DNA of 64,000 nt, from positions 11,282,730 to 11,346,729 of the forward strand of contig CM012954.1 in NCBI GenBank assembly GCA_000181795.3, in the 5' to 3' direction. Shown piece by piece: positions 24,901 to 38,069 of the stretch (position 1 is the stretch's first letter; every line of letters begins with the position of its first letter). The notes beneath the pieces were generated by a model. The model searched no databases and was not told the DNA's origin. It saw nothing but the letters and a program-made list of their open reading frames with translations. The position numbers and the translations under genes are program-made. The stretch is from Trichinella spiralis. Lineage: Eukaryota > Nematoda > Enoplea > Trichinellida > Trichinellidae.

Positions 24901-25722
24901 CACATACGAAAGACGAAAAGCTGCTCGCATGGTAAGATCAATTTTTCATTTTCATTTATTCCTTTATTACTTATTCATGTTTTTCTGTTCATGTCCTTGA
25001 TTTATTTGCATTTAACAATTATTACGTAGGTGTACTGTAGGTGAGATAGTAAAAAGATGTTTTAGTACTTAAGAATACTCTTGCCCTGAAATTGATATTT
25101 CTTTTTTGCTCTGTGCGTTCGGGGTTCATTTTTCTTGAAGAACTTTAAACATTTAAATTAAAACTTTCTAACTGATTGGTAGACCAGGTCGAATAAACTC
25201 TACATGCACATTGTCTATCTGTTTTTCATGCATATCACAGGTTTTTATGAAAATCGCTTTATCAGATAACTGAAGGCCAATTTATCAGGCATATTGGGTG
25301 AAAGGGTGAAGAACGACAAACCTATTCGACTGAGATTTCAATTAATTCAGGCTCCCTTGCAGCACGGTTAACATATGCAACTATTTTCGCTAGTCGAAAT
25401 ATATTTCGATTTTATTTTGCTTTGGCTTGCATTTAACATTCTTTTTTTCAAACAGTTGCTCTTCATTTCAGATGGCAATTATTTTTATTTTGATTTATTC
25501 AAATTTAATCTTTGATTTGTTTGTATTTCAAATTTCGCACGTTATGCAATTTGCAATAGGTAAGATGTTTTGATATTGAAGAATAGTTGCTTTTTGCATT
25601 TTAACATTGTACGTTCCGTGCCTTATTGAAATGTGATTAGTCTACTTTTTTCGGAAAAAGTATGGCAGAATTGGAAGAGCTTTTGTGACTTGTAACAGTT
25701 TGATTTGCATTGCTGATGTGGA

Positions 25723-25865
25723 AGTTGTAGAATAGTTGAATAATAAATTATCTAGTCGAGGTAGGAGCAGTGTGAAAAAGGGTTTTCTGTAGTGCGGCTT
25801 TGATCATTATTCTTCACAAATAGTACAAGTTTTAAACTTTTCAAATAATACTATATTCTGCTTGT
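25723..25865 (+). repeat. Direct repeat copy 1 (~143 bp)
   Basis: Starts AGTTGTAGAATAGTTGAA and runs through CTAGTCGAGGTAGGAGC and GGGTTTTCTGTAGTGCG to TACTATATTCTG. A second copy in the same orientation lies about 906 bp downstream with only a few mismatches by eye. Confidence 0.85.
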
Positions 25866-26628
25866 GCATTGTTGTTGCTGCTTTGATAATATCAGCAGAG
25901 AATAGTTTTCACGTTTTTGTCGTGTTTTTGATGTGAACGTGAAGGCGTGTTTCAAAACTACTTTCCATATTCATTGTTGCAATCAAGTAGCTTGCATGCC
26001 TTTACCGGACTGCGGTTGCAGCTGCTGTTCTGCATTTGTTTTCAATTTGGATAGCTGCTCCGACTATTTTTGCCTCCCCACGCCTGTTTGCCTAGATGCA
26101 TCATCCTCTACTAGAGCTTGCTCGTGTTGAAGCCTGCGTTGTGCTTCTCACTGTCCCTGTTCTGAGATATGACTCTGCTCGACATCATGCTTGACCATTT
26201 GTTCTGCGATGGATATTGATGTTAAATGTGTGGCATTGCTATTTGCTAAAATAGTATAACATCTGTATCTGTTGCTGATGCAGATACAACAATTTATGAT
26301 TAGCGTTGTGATACCTTAACTTGGGTTGTAATCCAGATGCATTTGTTGCCTAAACGGTTAATTTATTATTGTCGTTATCATGTGATTGAAATTATTACTA
26401 GGTTTTAGTTCTTTTTGCCAATGAGATTGGCACATAAGGCAGACAACATGAGTTGCTATTACACAATCATGTGGCGTTAAAACTGTAACAACTAAAATGA
26501 ATCTTTCTATTAAATCACGGTTTTTATTCACACTGTCTTAGGCTTTACATTCAAGCAATGGTGCTTCATTTATTAAGCGCATAAACAATTTTCATTCTAA
26601 TGAAGTAAAAATTTCTTGACCACTTTCT

Positions 26629-26771
26629 AGTTGTAGAATAGTTGAACAATAAATTATCTAGTCGAGGTAGGAGCATTGTGAAAAAGGGTTTTCTGTAGTG
26701 CGACTTTGATCATTATTCTTCACAGATAATGCAAGTTTAAAACTTATCAAATAATACTATATTCTGTTTGT
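26629..26771 (+). repeat. Direct repeat copy 2 (~143 bp)
   Basis: Same unit and orientation as the copy at 25723-25865. Neither copy has an open frame, terminal inverted repeats or an obvious target-site duplication, so it may be a dispersed element family or a local duplication. Confidence 0.85.
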
Positions 26772-27492
26772 TGAGAAGCATCTCTGCAGTACAGTGGTAG
26801 ACACAATGCAGTTATCAAAATATATACACGTACATACTTATAAAGAAGCAAAAATATTTAATATATGATATTATTGTTAAAAAAATGCTGACTTCATTAA
26901 TCAAAAACTGATGCATTTGGAGTTTGGAGTTCACAATATTAAATTTCTTTGTACTCGTTTTTAATGGCTGATAAATTGTGTTTATGGCAGAAAACTGTAA
27001 AAGTGGTTGTTTTCAGTTGTTTAACGGTTAAGTGTACAAGTTAAAATATATGGTGCAGCAAAACAGCCGTAGCTAGAAACACATGTTCTGAGAATCTCGT
27101 AATCTATTTATTTGAAGCTTTCATGTTAGCTCCCTATCATATATTCTATCATATATAAGCTAATTATAAACTACGGATACATATAACATTTACTACTTAA
27201 TTAATTATATTATCAGTCTTTTATGAATCAAACAATGATGTCGGATCGCATGCTTATAAAGTGTGCAAAGTTTTTAAAAAGTATTTTTTAATTTATTAAA
27301 TTTCATATATAATATGGATAAATTTTTAGTAACAATTCCTAAATGAAAAGGCAATACTTTTAAAATCACCACCATAACTCTCGTTATCATATCTTTTTAC
27401 ATAAGTAAATAATCCTATATAAATATATAATGTGTATATTTGAAAAACTAAAATTTTCATAAAAATAATAGTGAAAATAAATAAAATCATAA

Positions 27493-28564
27493 CTATTTTT
27501 CATTAGATGGTAAAGTCAACAATAATGCTATATCCATAACATTAGTTCCGGTGGGCCCAGTTTTTACCAGGCAGTCGCCATTTTGTACACTTTGAAAATA
27601 ATTGTAAGAATCATTTTCCAATAGTGCTTTATCTACTTCTGATTTATCGAATAAATTAAGTTGGTTTAAACTGACCATTGCTCCGGCAGCATCAGTTGGA
27701 CCATCTTGACCATCTGTTCCCAAACTAGCAATTACGCATTGTTTGGACATTAAACTTTCCATATACGTGGAAGCCATTTGAGTTTGCACTGCCTTAATAA
27801 AGTACAGAATCGTTTCCATATTGCGACCACCTTTACCTTTACCACGAACACAGGGCGTAGTCTCACCTCCCCATAAGAGGCAGACTGGCTTCTTAGCAGT
27901 CAAATCCTAAATGAATTAAAACAAATCAGCATTTGCTTAATTGAACAAAGTAAATAAAACAATGTATATGTATAATGTTACTTTTATATTCTGAAAAGTT
28001 CCACTTGTGATACCATATGTTTCAAAGAGATCACAGCAATAGTTGTCACGATAAGAATCAAATATACGCAAAACCAATTCGGCTAAAAAACTTCCAAACA
28101 TCGACGTTTGTTTTCTCAGTTCGCTAGTCAAAATTATCGGCGTAAATCCGAATTGTTTTGCTTTTTCAGAAAGCCCATTCAACGCTTTTGCATTATCTCC
28201 AATGATTATGTTGGAAACATTTCGATAACGTGGAACATCGCTTTCATGAACATCAATGTTAGATTCTGAAACAGTTTTTTAAATAGCTCTTCTGTTGGAA
28301 TTATTTTTTAATTAATGTGCGTTTTTAAAAAATTTACTGAGAAATTTCGCAATACTATCATCGGGCATTTTATTATTCCGACGGACACGTTGAATTATAT
28401 TCCACACTTGCTCGTAATTACGTGAAACAGGTACAGTTGGACCACTGGCTATAACTTCCAAGTCTGAATTGACGACATCAGAAATAATCAAAGAAATCAC
28501 CTATAAACAACAACAACAACAGCAATAGTAGTAGTAACAATGAAAATATTATAACTATGTTAAT

Positions 28565-28597
<33 letters not shown>

Positions 28598-29317
28598 CGA
28601 AGCAGGATAAGCCATTTTCAGCAAACCGCCACCTTTTACAAGGGACAAACATCGTCTCAGTGTGTTCATTAAGTTAATCGTTATCTCCATCTTGCTTAAT
28701 TGTTTGATCAGTTTTACTTTATCATCGAAGTTGACCGTTGGCATCGGGCATGTAAACAGTGCAGATCCACCACCTGAAGTACTTTAAATAATTATGAACT
28801 GAAAATTTTAAATCATCAACAACACATCAATTGCCTGATATCAAAACCAGCAAAATCGCATCCTCTTTAAGCGGCAGGACCATATTCAAAATTCGCTTCG
28901 AAGTTCGAAGTGCTGATTCGTCGGGTATATTATCTTTCGCACCTTCGTAAACTTCCAGCCGCGGGTGCACTTTCACCGGTCCACTTTTCAATCGTTGTTC
29001 CATGGTTCCAACTGGAACGCTGGCAATTCCCCGGACCAGATGCTTGTCTACAATTTCAGCGGCTTTCTGACACATACCAAAAGCAGCTTTTCCAAAGCCA
29101 ACAATATACACGTTGTTGTTCAGCACGTAATGTTCATGACGAGATGGTATGAAAATTCGATCCGGATTTTTTTTATATATCAGATTCTTCAAAAAAAAGT
29201 CAACAACCATAATTTCCAATTGATAATAATTATGTATTTTTGAATACCTCTGCAACGAGAATTTCAGGGTTAACACACTCACAAGCGGCTTTGAACAGTT
29301 CCAACGCGATTTCTTTC
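27493..29317 (-). CDS. GLYCTK: Glycerate kinase (GLYCTK, class II / MOFRL family), 5' exon not found
   Basis: Exons: 29317-29248, 29186-28835, 28773-about 28600, 28500-about 28330, about 28270-27959, and 27903-27493. The enzyme phosphorylates D-glycerate (to 2-phosphoglycerate in animals), in serine and fructose catabolism. Motifs: VYIVGFGKAAFGM, ISG|GGSALF (phosphate loop, across a splice junction), LVKGGGLLKMAYPA, LIISDVVNSDLEVIASGPT, LLWGGETT, GKGGRN, SLGTDGQDGPTDAAGA and TGPTGTNVMD, all matching human GLYCTK. The earliest exon I can place starts at a TTTAG acceptor at 29317 in phase 2, so the ATG exon must lie further right. The intron 28774-28834 has a GC donor (TCAG|GCAATT). An ATT microsatellite sits in the intron at about 28505-28599. 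The promoter candidate at 30180-30260 fits. Confidence 0.9.
28570..28599. repeat. (ATA)n microsatellite in GLYCTK intron
   Basis: A run of AAT/ATA triplets beginning right at the splice donor of this intron on the minus strand (GTTATTATT...), so the donor itself lies in repeat sequence. Confidence 0.8.
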
Positions 29318-30179
29318 CTAAATCACAGACACTGAAATGTTTCAATCTGTTTTAAACAATTGCACAACTAAATATTAAAAATTTTTTTTTCCATTTTTCT
29401 AAGCTAAAATAATTATTTTTATCAAAATTATTTATGATCATGTGAAGATTTTCAATATTGCTACATTAAATTCTACTTTTCGTTGAACTTGAAATTAACA
29501 TTAGTTACTGTAGTAATGAAAATTTGTAAAAATATTTAAGCTATTTTTCCAACTATAAAAGTGATACTTACATTTTTGAAAAACTGCAGGTGTGACGTGC
29601 AATGCAGATAATTTTTCAAATTTCTAAAAATGTCAAAAAATATTTCAAAGAAGAAAAATGTTTATCATGGCCCAACAAAGTTCTGTTCAAAAATTTAATA
29701 GGAAGATTATTTTTTTTGTCAAATCACTTCAAAGGAAGGTGTAAGAATGAAAGAATATTTGTAGTGAAATAAACGGAAGAAGAATGAGATTGAAATCACC
29801 GCTTAATTCATTAGAAAATTATCCAAACAATACTGGCTGGCTGTCCTATTATAAATATTACCAACAGCTTTTTCTTGCCACTAGTTGATCGGTTTATAAT
29901 TTTCATTTTAAGGTCCGGTATATGAGATGAATTATAATAATTATTATTATTTAAAAAATTAACTTTTTTCAAACTGATACAATTGTTAGTTAAATAGCAA
30001 ATAAAGCGGCAGATGTTTGTGTAAAATTTAGAGGAAAATTTTACATAAAAAAGAGATCTTGACTACAAAAGCAAAAAAAAGGTAAATTGCTTACTGTAAA
30101 CGAAGAACAGCGACAATCAATCCAGCAGCGCAGTCGACAGTCCTGGTCAACAAAGTGAGAACAGCTATTTTAATGTCGA

Positions 30180-30300
30180 TAGTTTAATCTCCACTAGTCT
30201 CCAATGCTGTAAAGCGTTTTAATCGGTGACGTCAGATCATCGCTGATTGGCTGAATTTTAGCTGCAGCGCTGTAAACAAATGCAATGCATGGGCATGCGA
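30180..30300 (-). promoter_or_regulatory. Candidate promoter with CRE palindrome and CCAAT box
   Basis: Contains an exact TGACGTCA (30227-30234, the CREB/ATF site) followed closely by GATTGG (CCAAT on the minus strand), in a locally GC-richer patch. It lies about 900 bp upstream of the first placed GLYCTK exon; the same region could serve CDK9 copy A. Motif presence is seen; function is inferred. Confidence 0.4.
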
Positions 30301-30562
30301 CATTATTTTTCTTTGTTTTTAGTAAAGAAACTTTAAACTTTTTTAGTATCCAACTTTAAAAAATGTGTAAATTATAGTGCAGTTCGATTGTAAACAAAAG
30401 CTAATGGCTTTTGTTGAAATTTTTTGCCATGAACAAACGGATCAAGATGTTGCGCACGGCGCGGGGACGTAAACTAAGGGTTATCGTAGCTCAAGAAACC
30501 CAGTAGCAACCAGTGGGAAAAGTCAAATCAAGCGACTGGGACTAATAAAACAGCACTGAAAT

Positions 30563-30575
30563 GTTGCGTAGCAAC
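30563..30575. promoter_or_regulatory. X-box-like palindrome GTTGCGTAGCAAC
   Basis: A perfect 5-bp inverted repeat with a 3-bp spacer that closely resembles the RFX-factor X-box consensus. The 12-mer GTAGCAACCAGT around its right half also occurs about 66 bp upstream. No ciliary gene is adjacent, so regulation by RFX is speculative. Confidence 0.3.
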
Positions 30576-32345
30576 CAGTCCTTCTTGTGTATTAATGCTA
30601 ATAAGAAAGATTTTTACACTTTTTCCTTTTTTTTGCAATTTATATATTTTGCTTTAATTTAAAATTTGACAAAAAGACAACAAATTGTATGATGTTAGAA
30701 TATATACTGGTTGGAATTTACTGATTACATTCTGTTTTTCGTTATACATATTTATTTATTTAAATGCATTTTTTGATATTCCAAACCTGTAATCAACTGT
30801 AGAAAACAAGCAGCTATATATGCAACTTTCATTCATTTATTAACATAATTTAAGCAACACGACTTACCTTTAAAATTTAAGGAAATTAGCACCAGAAATA
30901 CGTTATTGAAATGAAGAGAATCAGAATCTTTAATCGAAAGATTTCAAATGGAAATTAAATTACGTAAGCATAAAATTTTTTATTGCACTGAATGAATTAT
31001 TGTGATAATTTAGAAATTTAGATGAATTGTATGAAAATAATTGCTACCAACCAATAACAAGCGTGGCGTTGAACATAGTATGATTTTTTCTCATGGATAT
31101 TTGTGAATATTTTCTTGGCCATTTTAAAATTTTGTATTTCAATCGCATAAATGATGCAAAGTGACTATTATTGTGCTTCTTCATATTCAACTGAAAGGAG
31201 CAAAATAGAAGTTTATATGTATGTTTTTATTTTCGTTTCTTTGCTTTTGTGTTTTTTATTTTCTAACAATTGTAGGCAACTGAACAATGGCGTTTATAAT
31301 GGAAAGCGTGCAAAGAAAATTATTTTATTTTTAATGTATTTTGCTTCACTTGTTGAATGAAATTCAAGTATTCCAATAAAACAGAAAATGGACCTCAACG
31401 GTGCGAAGGCATCAAGTATGGTAAGTTGCATTTTTCAAAAATAATTTTGTAATTAATGAAAAATATAACTGAGAACAAAATTATTAGTTTATATTATATA
31501 TGCAATTTAAATTCATTTAAAGTATAAGTAAGAATATATATTCAGTCCACAATTTACTAACGTAACAAAATAATTAAATGTTTATAATTTTTAAATAACA
31601 TCTCCAATTTAACCACCGCTTTGTAAGTATTTGCATTATGATGTTCAATAATAATTCTAGTCAAATTTTCAAATAAGTGAGATGCATGTGAAATGTTTTA
31701 ATATTTCACGTTATACGCCGTACGCAGCTTAACTTTACTTTTAATTTCCACATAATAATCCAAAATTTTAGGTAAGCTTACAGTTAATGAACATGTTTGG
31801 AAACGTTTATACACCTGAGTAATTATGGGATTAATAAATTTTTCCTCTTGAATGTCTTGTAGTAATATCTTAACCATTCAGTAATATGATATCAAGTATC
31901 ATTAATCTTTGTTATTATTATTTCCTTTGTCAGCATATACTTTCTTATCACATAAATAGATAGCAGTGGGAAAAAGTAAGTTTCATTGATATTCAGTTTT
32001 GTTCTTCCAGAACAGTGCGACATCTGCTACTTTTTAAAGATGACCTTTAACTATTGAAAATCTTTTTAACTGTAAAGTTTGCTTCCACAATGTTTATTCA
32101 CTTTTCTTCTACAAATTATAGGTTATAATTAGAGATTTCTATCAGTAGGGAACAATCTAAAGCTATGTTGTAAAAGCCACGTGTTATGTAATAATTTGTA
32201 CCAAATGGTGTCACATCTATTGATTAGCAAGGTTAATTGTTCACTACAATATTGTCTAATTTATTTTTAATACTGTTGTCTGACCTTTGTTTGTATGACA
32301 GTTTCCCCAGTACTATTAATCCAATCTCTTCATTTTGGCAGTTTC

Positions 32346-33735
32346 ATGGCGGAGAGAACCATGGCATCAGAAGGTTTGAGCGAATACCAAGAAAACTTCA
32401 CATTTCCATACATGCAGGATATTAGCAAATATGAAAAGATTATGAAAATTGGACAAGGAACTTATGGGCAAGCTTTCCAGAAGATAAATATCTTTGTATT
32501 TTACAATCATATTTTTATTACAGGGAAGTTTTCAAAGCAAGAGATCGGAAAACAGGTAAAATTGTGGCATTAAAAAAAATACTGATGCAAAACGAAGAAG
32601 AAGGTGTAAGTATTTAAATAAAACAGCTTCTTATGTTTTAAGATGTCTTCTGTACTGTATATTTTTAGTTTCCAATAACTGCAATACGAGAAATTCGAAT
32701 ATTGCAGAATGTTCGACATCGAAACGTGACTGAACTTTTGGAAGTTTGCCGTTCTAAAGGTGATTTTTCTGATTTATTAATCGCTCAATTTAACTTTTGA
32801 TTTGACTTTCAGCTAGTTCCTATAATAGCGGCAGATCTACATTTTACTTGGTGTTCACGTTCTGCGAACATGACTTAGCCGGATTGTTGAGCAACGTGCA
32901 TGTGAAATTTTCATTAGGAGAAATAAAAGAAGTAATGAAACAACTCTTGGATGGATTATTTTTTATTCACATGCAAAAAATTCTTCATCGTGATATGAAG
33001 GCGGCAAACGTTTTGATAACGAAATCAGGAGTATTGAAACTTGCTGATTTTGGACTTGCTCGTCCATTAAACAAACAGAATCCTCGTTACACGAGTCGCG
33101 TGGTCACATTGTGGTATCGACCACCGGAATTATTGCTTGGTGATCGCAAATACACCACAGCAATTGATATTTGGGGAGCCGGTTGTATTATGGCTGAGAT
33201 GTGGACACGCAGTCCGATTATGCAGGCAAGTGTTTGTTTTTGCATTTTAATCATTTCTATGTAATTTTGAGAATGAACGAAAATATCTGATTATTTTTCA
33301 TTTAATATACAGGGTAACACGGAGCAGCATCAAATAATGCTCATTTCTCAACTGTGCGGTAGCATAACTCCGACAGTATGGCCAGGGGTAGAGCATTTAC
33401 CATTATTTCGCATGCTGAAGTTACCCGTCGACCAGAAACGCCGAGTGAAAGAAAGCTTGAAGCCCTACATTCGAGATGCTCAAGCTTTGGATTTGATCGA
33501 CGCTCTTCTAACATTAGACCCAACAAAACGTATTGATGCCGACGGAGCGTTGAATCACCAGTTTTTTTGGCAAGACCCAATGCCGGTTCCATTGCATCGG
33601 ATGCTCAGCCAACACACTACATCCATGTTCGCGTATTCGGCACTTGTGAGGCGTAGAGAAAGAGATCAAAATAATGCGCCAGTACAGCCTACTAAGCGCA
33701 TGCGTATGGAATCATATCAAGATCGGGTCTTTTAA
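32346..33735 (+). CDS. CDK9: CDK9 (P-TEFb kinase), copy A, diverging paralogue
   Basis: Five exons (32346-32467, 32524-32605, 32669-32759, 32813-33225, 33313-33735), intact and in frame. Counted from the ATG at 32361, which aligns with copy B, it has 371 codons; the ATG at 32346 adds five. CDK9 with cyclin T phosphorylates the RNA polymerase II tail and pause factors to allow elongation. Seen: GQGTYG (Gly loop), VALKK (ATP Lys), FPITAIREI (the PITALRE-type helix), FCEHDLAGLLSNVHVKFSL, LHRDMKAANVL (catalytic Asp), LADFGLARP, RYTSRVVTLWYRPPE (T-loop Thr kept), GCIMAEMWTRSPIMQ, C-terminal DRVF. Introns 1 (GG|GCAAGC) and 4 (CAG|GCAAGT) use GC donors. At most sites where it differs from copy B it has lost the residue shared with human CDK9 (for example TYG, LMQNEEEG, YTSR, MFAYSALV). 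A GGCAG acceptor lies 4 bases before 32346. Confidence 0.93.
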
Positions 33736-36700
33736 AATGTTGTTTCAACACTGTTATTTGCATCAATGTTGATAGATTATACATTTGTATACTGTAACGC
33801 CGCCAGCATAAATATATACATATGTTGACATGTTTATAGTTGTTGAACACACATTTTGGAAATCAGTTATTACGTTTTCGATACATGTTGTACAATGCGG
33901 TTAGAATAAAATTTTCAGATTTGAATTATCTGATTTGCACGACCGTAAATGTGAGTTTTGCGATAATTAAATAGTAAAATAACGGCACTGCTGTTTACGG
34001 CTTGCTTACTTTTTGTATTATATACATTTAGATGCAATTTCAGATAATCGAAAACTGTAATAAAGGAACAGGTTATTATGCAGTTAGTTTTCTGGGATGA
34101 ATAACGCTGCGTGAGGGTTGTATTTTAATTATGCAAATGAATTTCTCTTCGATGACAACTATATTAGTATTTGCATTCTGTGTTTTCTACATTTATATAG
34201 ATTAAAAGTGTGATTGTGAATAGATATTGAGTTGGAAAATTTTCTAACATAATCAAATAGTATTGTGCCTATATTATATCAAATTTCACGACTAAATTAG
34301 CAAACACTTTGCAAAAAATTACATTATATATATATATATATTTCTTATGTATACGTTTATATTGAAATATTATGGCTTGTGGTGAGCTAAAGATGCAAAG
34401 CAAACAAACGGTTAGGTCACGCATAAGAATTTGCATGTTAATGAGACGAAGTTGATAAAATAATTTTACTTGACCTTCACTTTTAATATACACATATATA
34501 TAAATCTTCATTTCATTTAGTTTAATTAATCATCCCAATTTCATCTCATAGTCGAAAATTAAATAATCATTAATGCGATAACATTGCATCTCATATATCA
34601 CTGTGGTTGTTTCTACAGGTAACGGTGCCGATACAGTAGCAATTTTTTTGCATTTAAGATCGTAGAATAACATTAAAAACAGTTTTGGGTTTTCTTTATT
34701 GTTTTATTTTATCTAATTAATTTATATACATATTTGACAAAAACATAAACAGGAATAATGAAAAGGCATAATAAGTTTGTTGCTTTTTTTGCATATTTTG
34801 TAACTGATTACAAGAATAGCTCAAAATAAATATATTACATTTCTAATTTCTATCAGAAGGAAGTCATAAAATCTTATAAAATCGAGCAATTTCATGTCAA
34901 GCATAACATAGAGTTTGCAAATAACAACTTTAAAATGTTCTATACATGTAGCTGTCTATGATAAATGATATATTTATATATACACATATATATGTATGTA
35001 AAATGTTCTAATATTTCGCATTACTACTCATCTTGTTATATTTTTAATTCTTTTGCTATTATTATTAAAAAATGGTTGAAAGTATTGCTAGAAAATAAAT
35101 TTAATTTACTTTTCAGTTTTAATATTAATTTTTTAATTAAAGTGAAAGTATATTGTAAAAAAATAATAGGAATGCAAATTGTAATTGAAAGTAGTGTAAG
35201 CAATTCGTTATGCCTGTTTTTCAAGTAAATGTTATGTTTTGCCATTCCTCTGTTTTAGGCATACATTTTTCCTCTTTTCAAAGTGGTTGATCAAAGTCTG
35301 ATTGAAATGTTCACTAAACAATCAGTTCCTTTAAATTAATGAATGAATTTTGCTGAATATTGCGACATATTATTATCGTGCCAGTGCAGCCCCATTAAGT
35401 AAGACACTATTTTATACTTCTTTAATTTACGCCACAATATTATTTGTGATAGATAGTGGCTTTGATTATTATAATCTTTGGTGTTGGCTCATTACATTGT
35501 TATTATACGTTTTCAAGGCATACATGCATTTCTAGGTCAGAAGAGTAACTTTATGCAAATGTGATGGTAAGCACTGCCGTTGGCATTCTGCTACGTGCAC
35601 TTTGTGCTATTCAAATGCGGTAGCAGTGTTCCTTATATAAATTTCTGTTTATTGAGAGAACTGCACTATAGTACAAATGTTCGCTGCTGAAGGGCGGTCT
35701 AATTACTTACTGCATTGCGTTATTTGGTCATTTTCCTGGTTCAGTTCAACAAATACGTTGTGATTATTAGACTAAAAATATGAAGAAACCAGGAACATCA
35801 GTTACGTGTATGACTCTACGTTTGCTTCATACGTCATCCCTGACAGGTCTGCTGACAGGTATGAATTTTCATATATTTGCTATTTTTCATATCTTGTTTC
35901 TTGTTTCAATGTTTTCTTTCTTTCTCTTGGTACACTGCACTAAACATGCGCGCTTTTTAAACTTTTCGTAGTTGTTTGATTTTAGTCTTTTTGAATGGAA
36001 ACTAGCGCGTTGTTCTTTAGTAATGATGTTCAATTAATATTCGAGACTTTATTACTGCCAAGCCAATATATAATAGTAATTATGGTATATTTTGCTGGAA
36101 TTTTCAATAGTCCTTACAAATCCATTTGTAAAGTAGTACTCTGACATAGCAGTTGAACCCCTCCCGCATTATCTTTACTGGCCACTGTAATGTTTATTGC
36201 TAAGGTAACATATTTGCCCAGTTGTTTAAAGGAAATGTCTGTCACCAGGATACTGCAGTGGCACTATTGCACCCCTAAATGCTTGTCACTACTCAAATCG
36301 TGCACAGGATTGTTTTAGCATGACATAAGAAAGCTGCTGTTAGCTAGAGAACACACTTTTATACTATCACCTTGGATTCTTTTAGAATGGCAGTAACGTT
36401 CCCTTCATTTTTGAAATCACCCCTTAAAGTTTCTATTATGTCATTGTACCGCCAATAGCACTGACTTATACAGATGCACCTATTTTAATGTCATTGAGAA
36501 AATAACTCAATGCCCATAAATGTTGCCAGTATTGATAAATGAAGGAACGCCTGAATATTATACGCAAAGATTGAGTGGAAGAACGCATATGACAACTTCC
36601 ACCTCCTCCATCCTTCATCTTCTCCCTCATTCCTTCCTGCTATGCTGTCCCGCCCTCCTTTCCTTTCTAATGATCCCCATCATTGAGCTCGTAATAATAC

Positions 36701-37319
36701 TAAGCTGAACAGAGATCGCATTCAACTAAAAATGCTGCCCACCCCCTGTTTCGAGTTGAATGAACAGCACTTAGCTGTTTTCATCTCATATAAATCTAAT
36801 TTCTCATAATTGTTATCGACTAGCAATATAACCAAATCCAGGCTACTCGTGATTCTTTTGTTTTATTCTTTTCATAAAATCCAATACAGAATTATCACCC
36901 GCATAAGTTTCTTGAATTTATTGCAAATCGTTGAGTTACTTAATTTCTGCGATTAGGGTTTTTCTCACATTGTATGTGGCGCGCTGATGCAGAGCTCAAC
37001 CATGTTTGCGGGTTTACTATAAATCATCATAAGGTGTAAGCAAAAGTTTAGTTTAAACAAAATTTTAATAGTAAATAAGCTTTCAAGTAGCATACCCACT
37101 GGTGCAGCCGCTTACCATCATGATGTCTACGCTGCGCACTTGTTAAATTCTGTGCTGAGATAAATTGTATATTATAAAATTTCTGTCGCAGTTATCATCA
37201 CAAAATTTCATGACAACTGTTCAATTTTCCATAAATCTGGGAAAAGTATTCTATTTTCGTAACTATTTTCAGTGGAAACTATTTTTTATTATCCATATAA
37301 TTTTGATACGCAGTGATAG
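32346..37319 (+). repeat. Left arm of ~5-kb inverted duplication
   Basis: From the CDK9 copy A start to 37319, the sequence is repeated in reverse complement at 38070-43080. Position sums are constant (about 75389) near the centre and drift outward through small indels. The inner and 3'-flanking non-coding part is nearly identical; similarity falls within introns 1-3 of CDK9 and is weak upstream of the start codon. Confidence 0.95.
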
Positions 37320-37686
37320 CATTTCCGTTTATTTTTAGTAATCTGCGATGCTTCAGGTTAATAATATTTCCTTTTAGGTAATTTTAGGGAAAAAATTTGC
37401 ATAACAATGCCATATTACGTAGTAATAGGAAGTGTGTAAATAAAAACGTAATAAATTTCATCGTCTCGTTTCATAATGTTGCTCATAATGTTTATTTTAC
37501 TGCGCTATTACTGATGGAAAATTAGGTTGTTCTTCCTGAGGCAAAGTAAATAGTCATTTGCATAATTTACTTAGTATTATACATCTAATCAGGGAACTTC
37601 GAATACACTAGGTTATTCAGTTCAATCATCATCATCAATCCGCACGTGGTCAATCATAATTCCGGTAGCAAACCAACCACATATAT

Positions 37687-37718
<32 letters not shown>

Positions 37719-38059
37719 TTATATATAAATACACGCAAACACACCCCTTTAAATATACGAACACTAGTTTCCAACCAACTAGCAACTACCAGTTGAATAA
37801 TCTGAAATATTCATTTCAACTTTAAACTAGCCAGCTAAGTAGCTACTACTTGGCTTTAGCTTAGCTTAACTGGTTAAAATAACTGAATGGTTGGCTGTTT
37901 GTCGACATGCTCTTTCAAACACCCACAAGCAAAACAACAATTAATAATCGCTTCATCCCATTTGACGATAAAAAATCGACAAGTCATCATCATCATCATC
38001 ATCATCATCATTTTGCATTTAAAATCGGAATTTCTTTTTTCTTATCAATTCAGATGGAA
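37320..38059. other. Unique spacer at the centre of the inverted duplication
   Basis: About 740 bp not repeated in the other arm. It includes an AC/AT microsatellite (about 37679-37735) and a CAT repeat (about 37985-38011). No supported gene; the short frames here are low-complexity. It ends at the assembly gap. Confidence 0.75.
37679..37735. repeat. AC/AT dinucleotide microsatellite
   Basis: TATATACACACACACACACA followed by ATATATAT in the spacer of the palindrome. Confidence 0.85.
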
Positions 38060-38069
38060 NNNNNNNNNN
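38060..38069. other. 10-N assembly gap
   Basis: Ten N bases placed exactly at the inner edge of the right palindrome arm, so true spacer length and symmetry are unknown. Confidence 0.99.

Larger units (their letters stand above)
22000..27480. other. Long intergenic region
   Basis: Between RPS2 and the glycerate kinase gene I find no supported exon. Short frames at 24565-24930 (minus) and 25933-26130 (plus, Cys-rich) lack start context, splice sites or recognisable motifs. The region carries the direct repeat described separately and several T-rich tracts. Confidence 0.5.
29350..32330. other. Intergenic region between GLYCTK and CDK9 copy A
   Basis: Apart from the promoter-like motifs at 30.2-30.6 kb and the still unlocated first GLYCTK exon, I see no supported gene. 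A tempting 11-codon mini-exon at 31388 (ATG...ATG|GTAAGT) does not join CDK9 copy A in frame. Confidence 0.45.

Noticed and set aside
25933-26130. Cys-rich 65-codon frame, tempting as a small secreted toxin-like peptide
   Set aside because: No signal peptide, irregular Cys spacing, TTG or weak start context and no splice signals.
31388-31420. Mini first exon (ATG...ATG|GTAAGT) for CDK9 copy A
   Set aside because: Joining to the acceptor at 32341 shifts out of the kinase frame, and CDK9 copy B has no equivalent.
36120-36180. tRNA-like GGTTCAAC box in the palindrome arms
   Set aside because: No matching A box or cloverleaf stems could be drawn around it.
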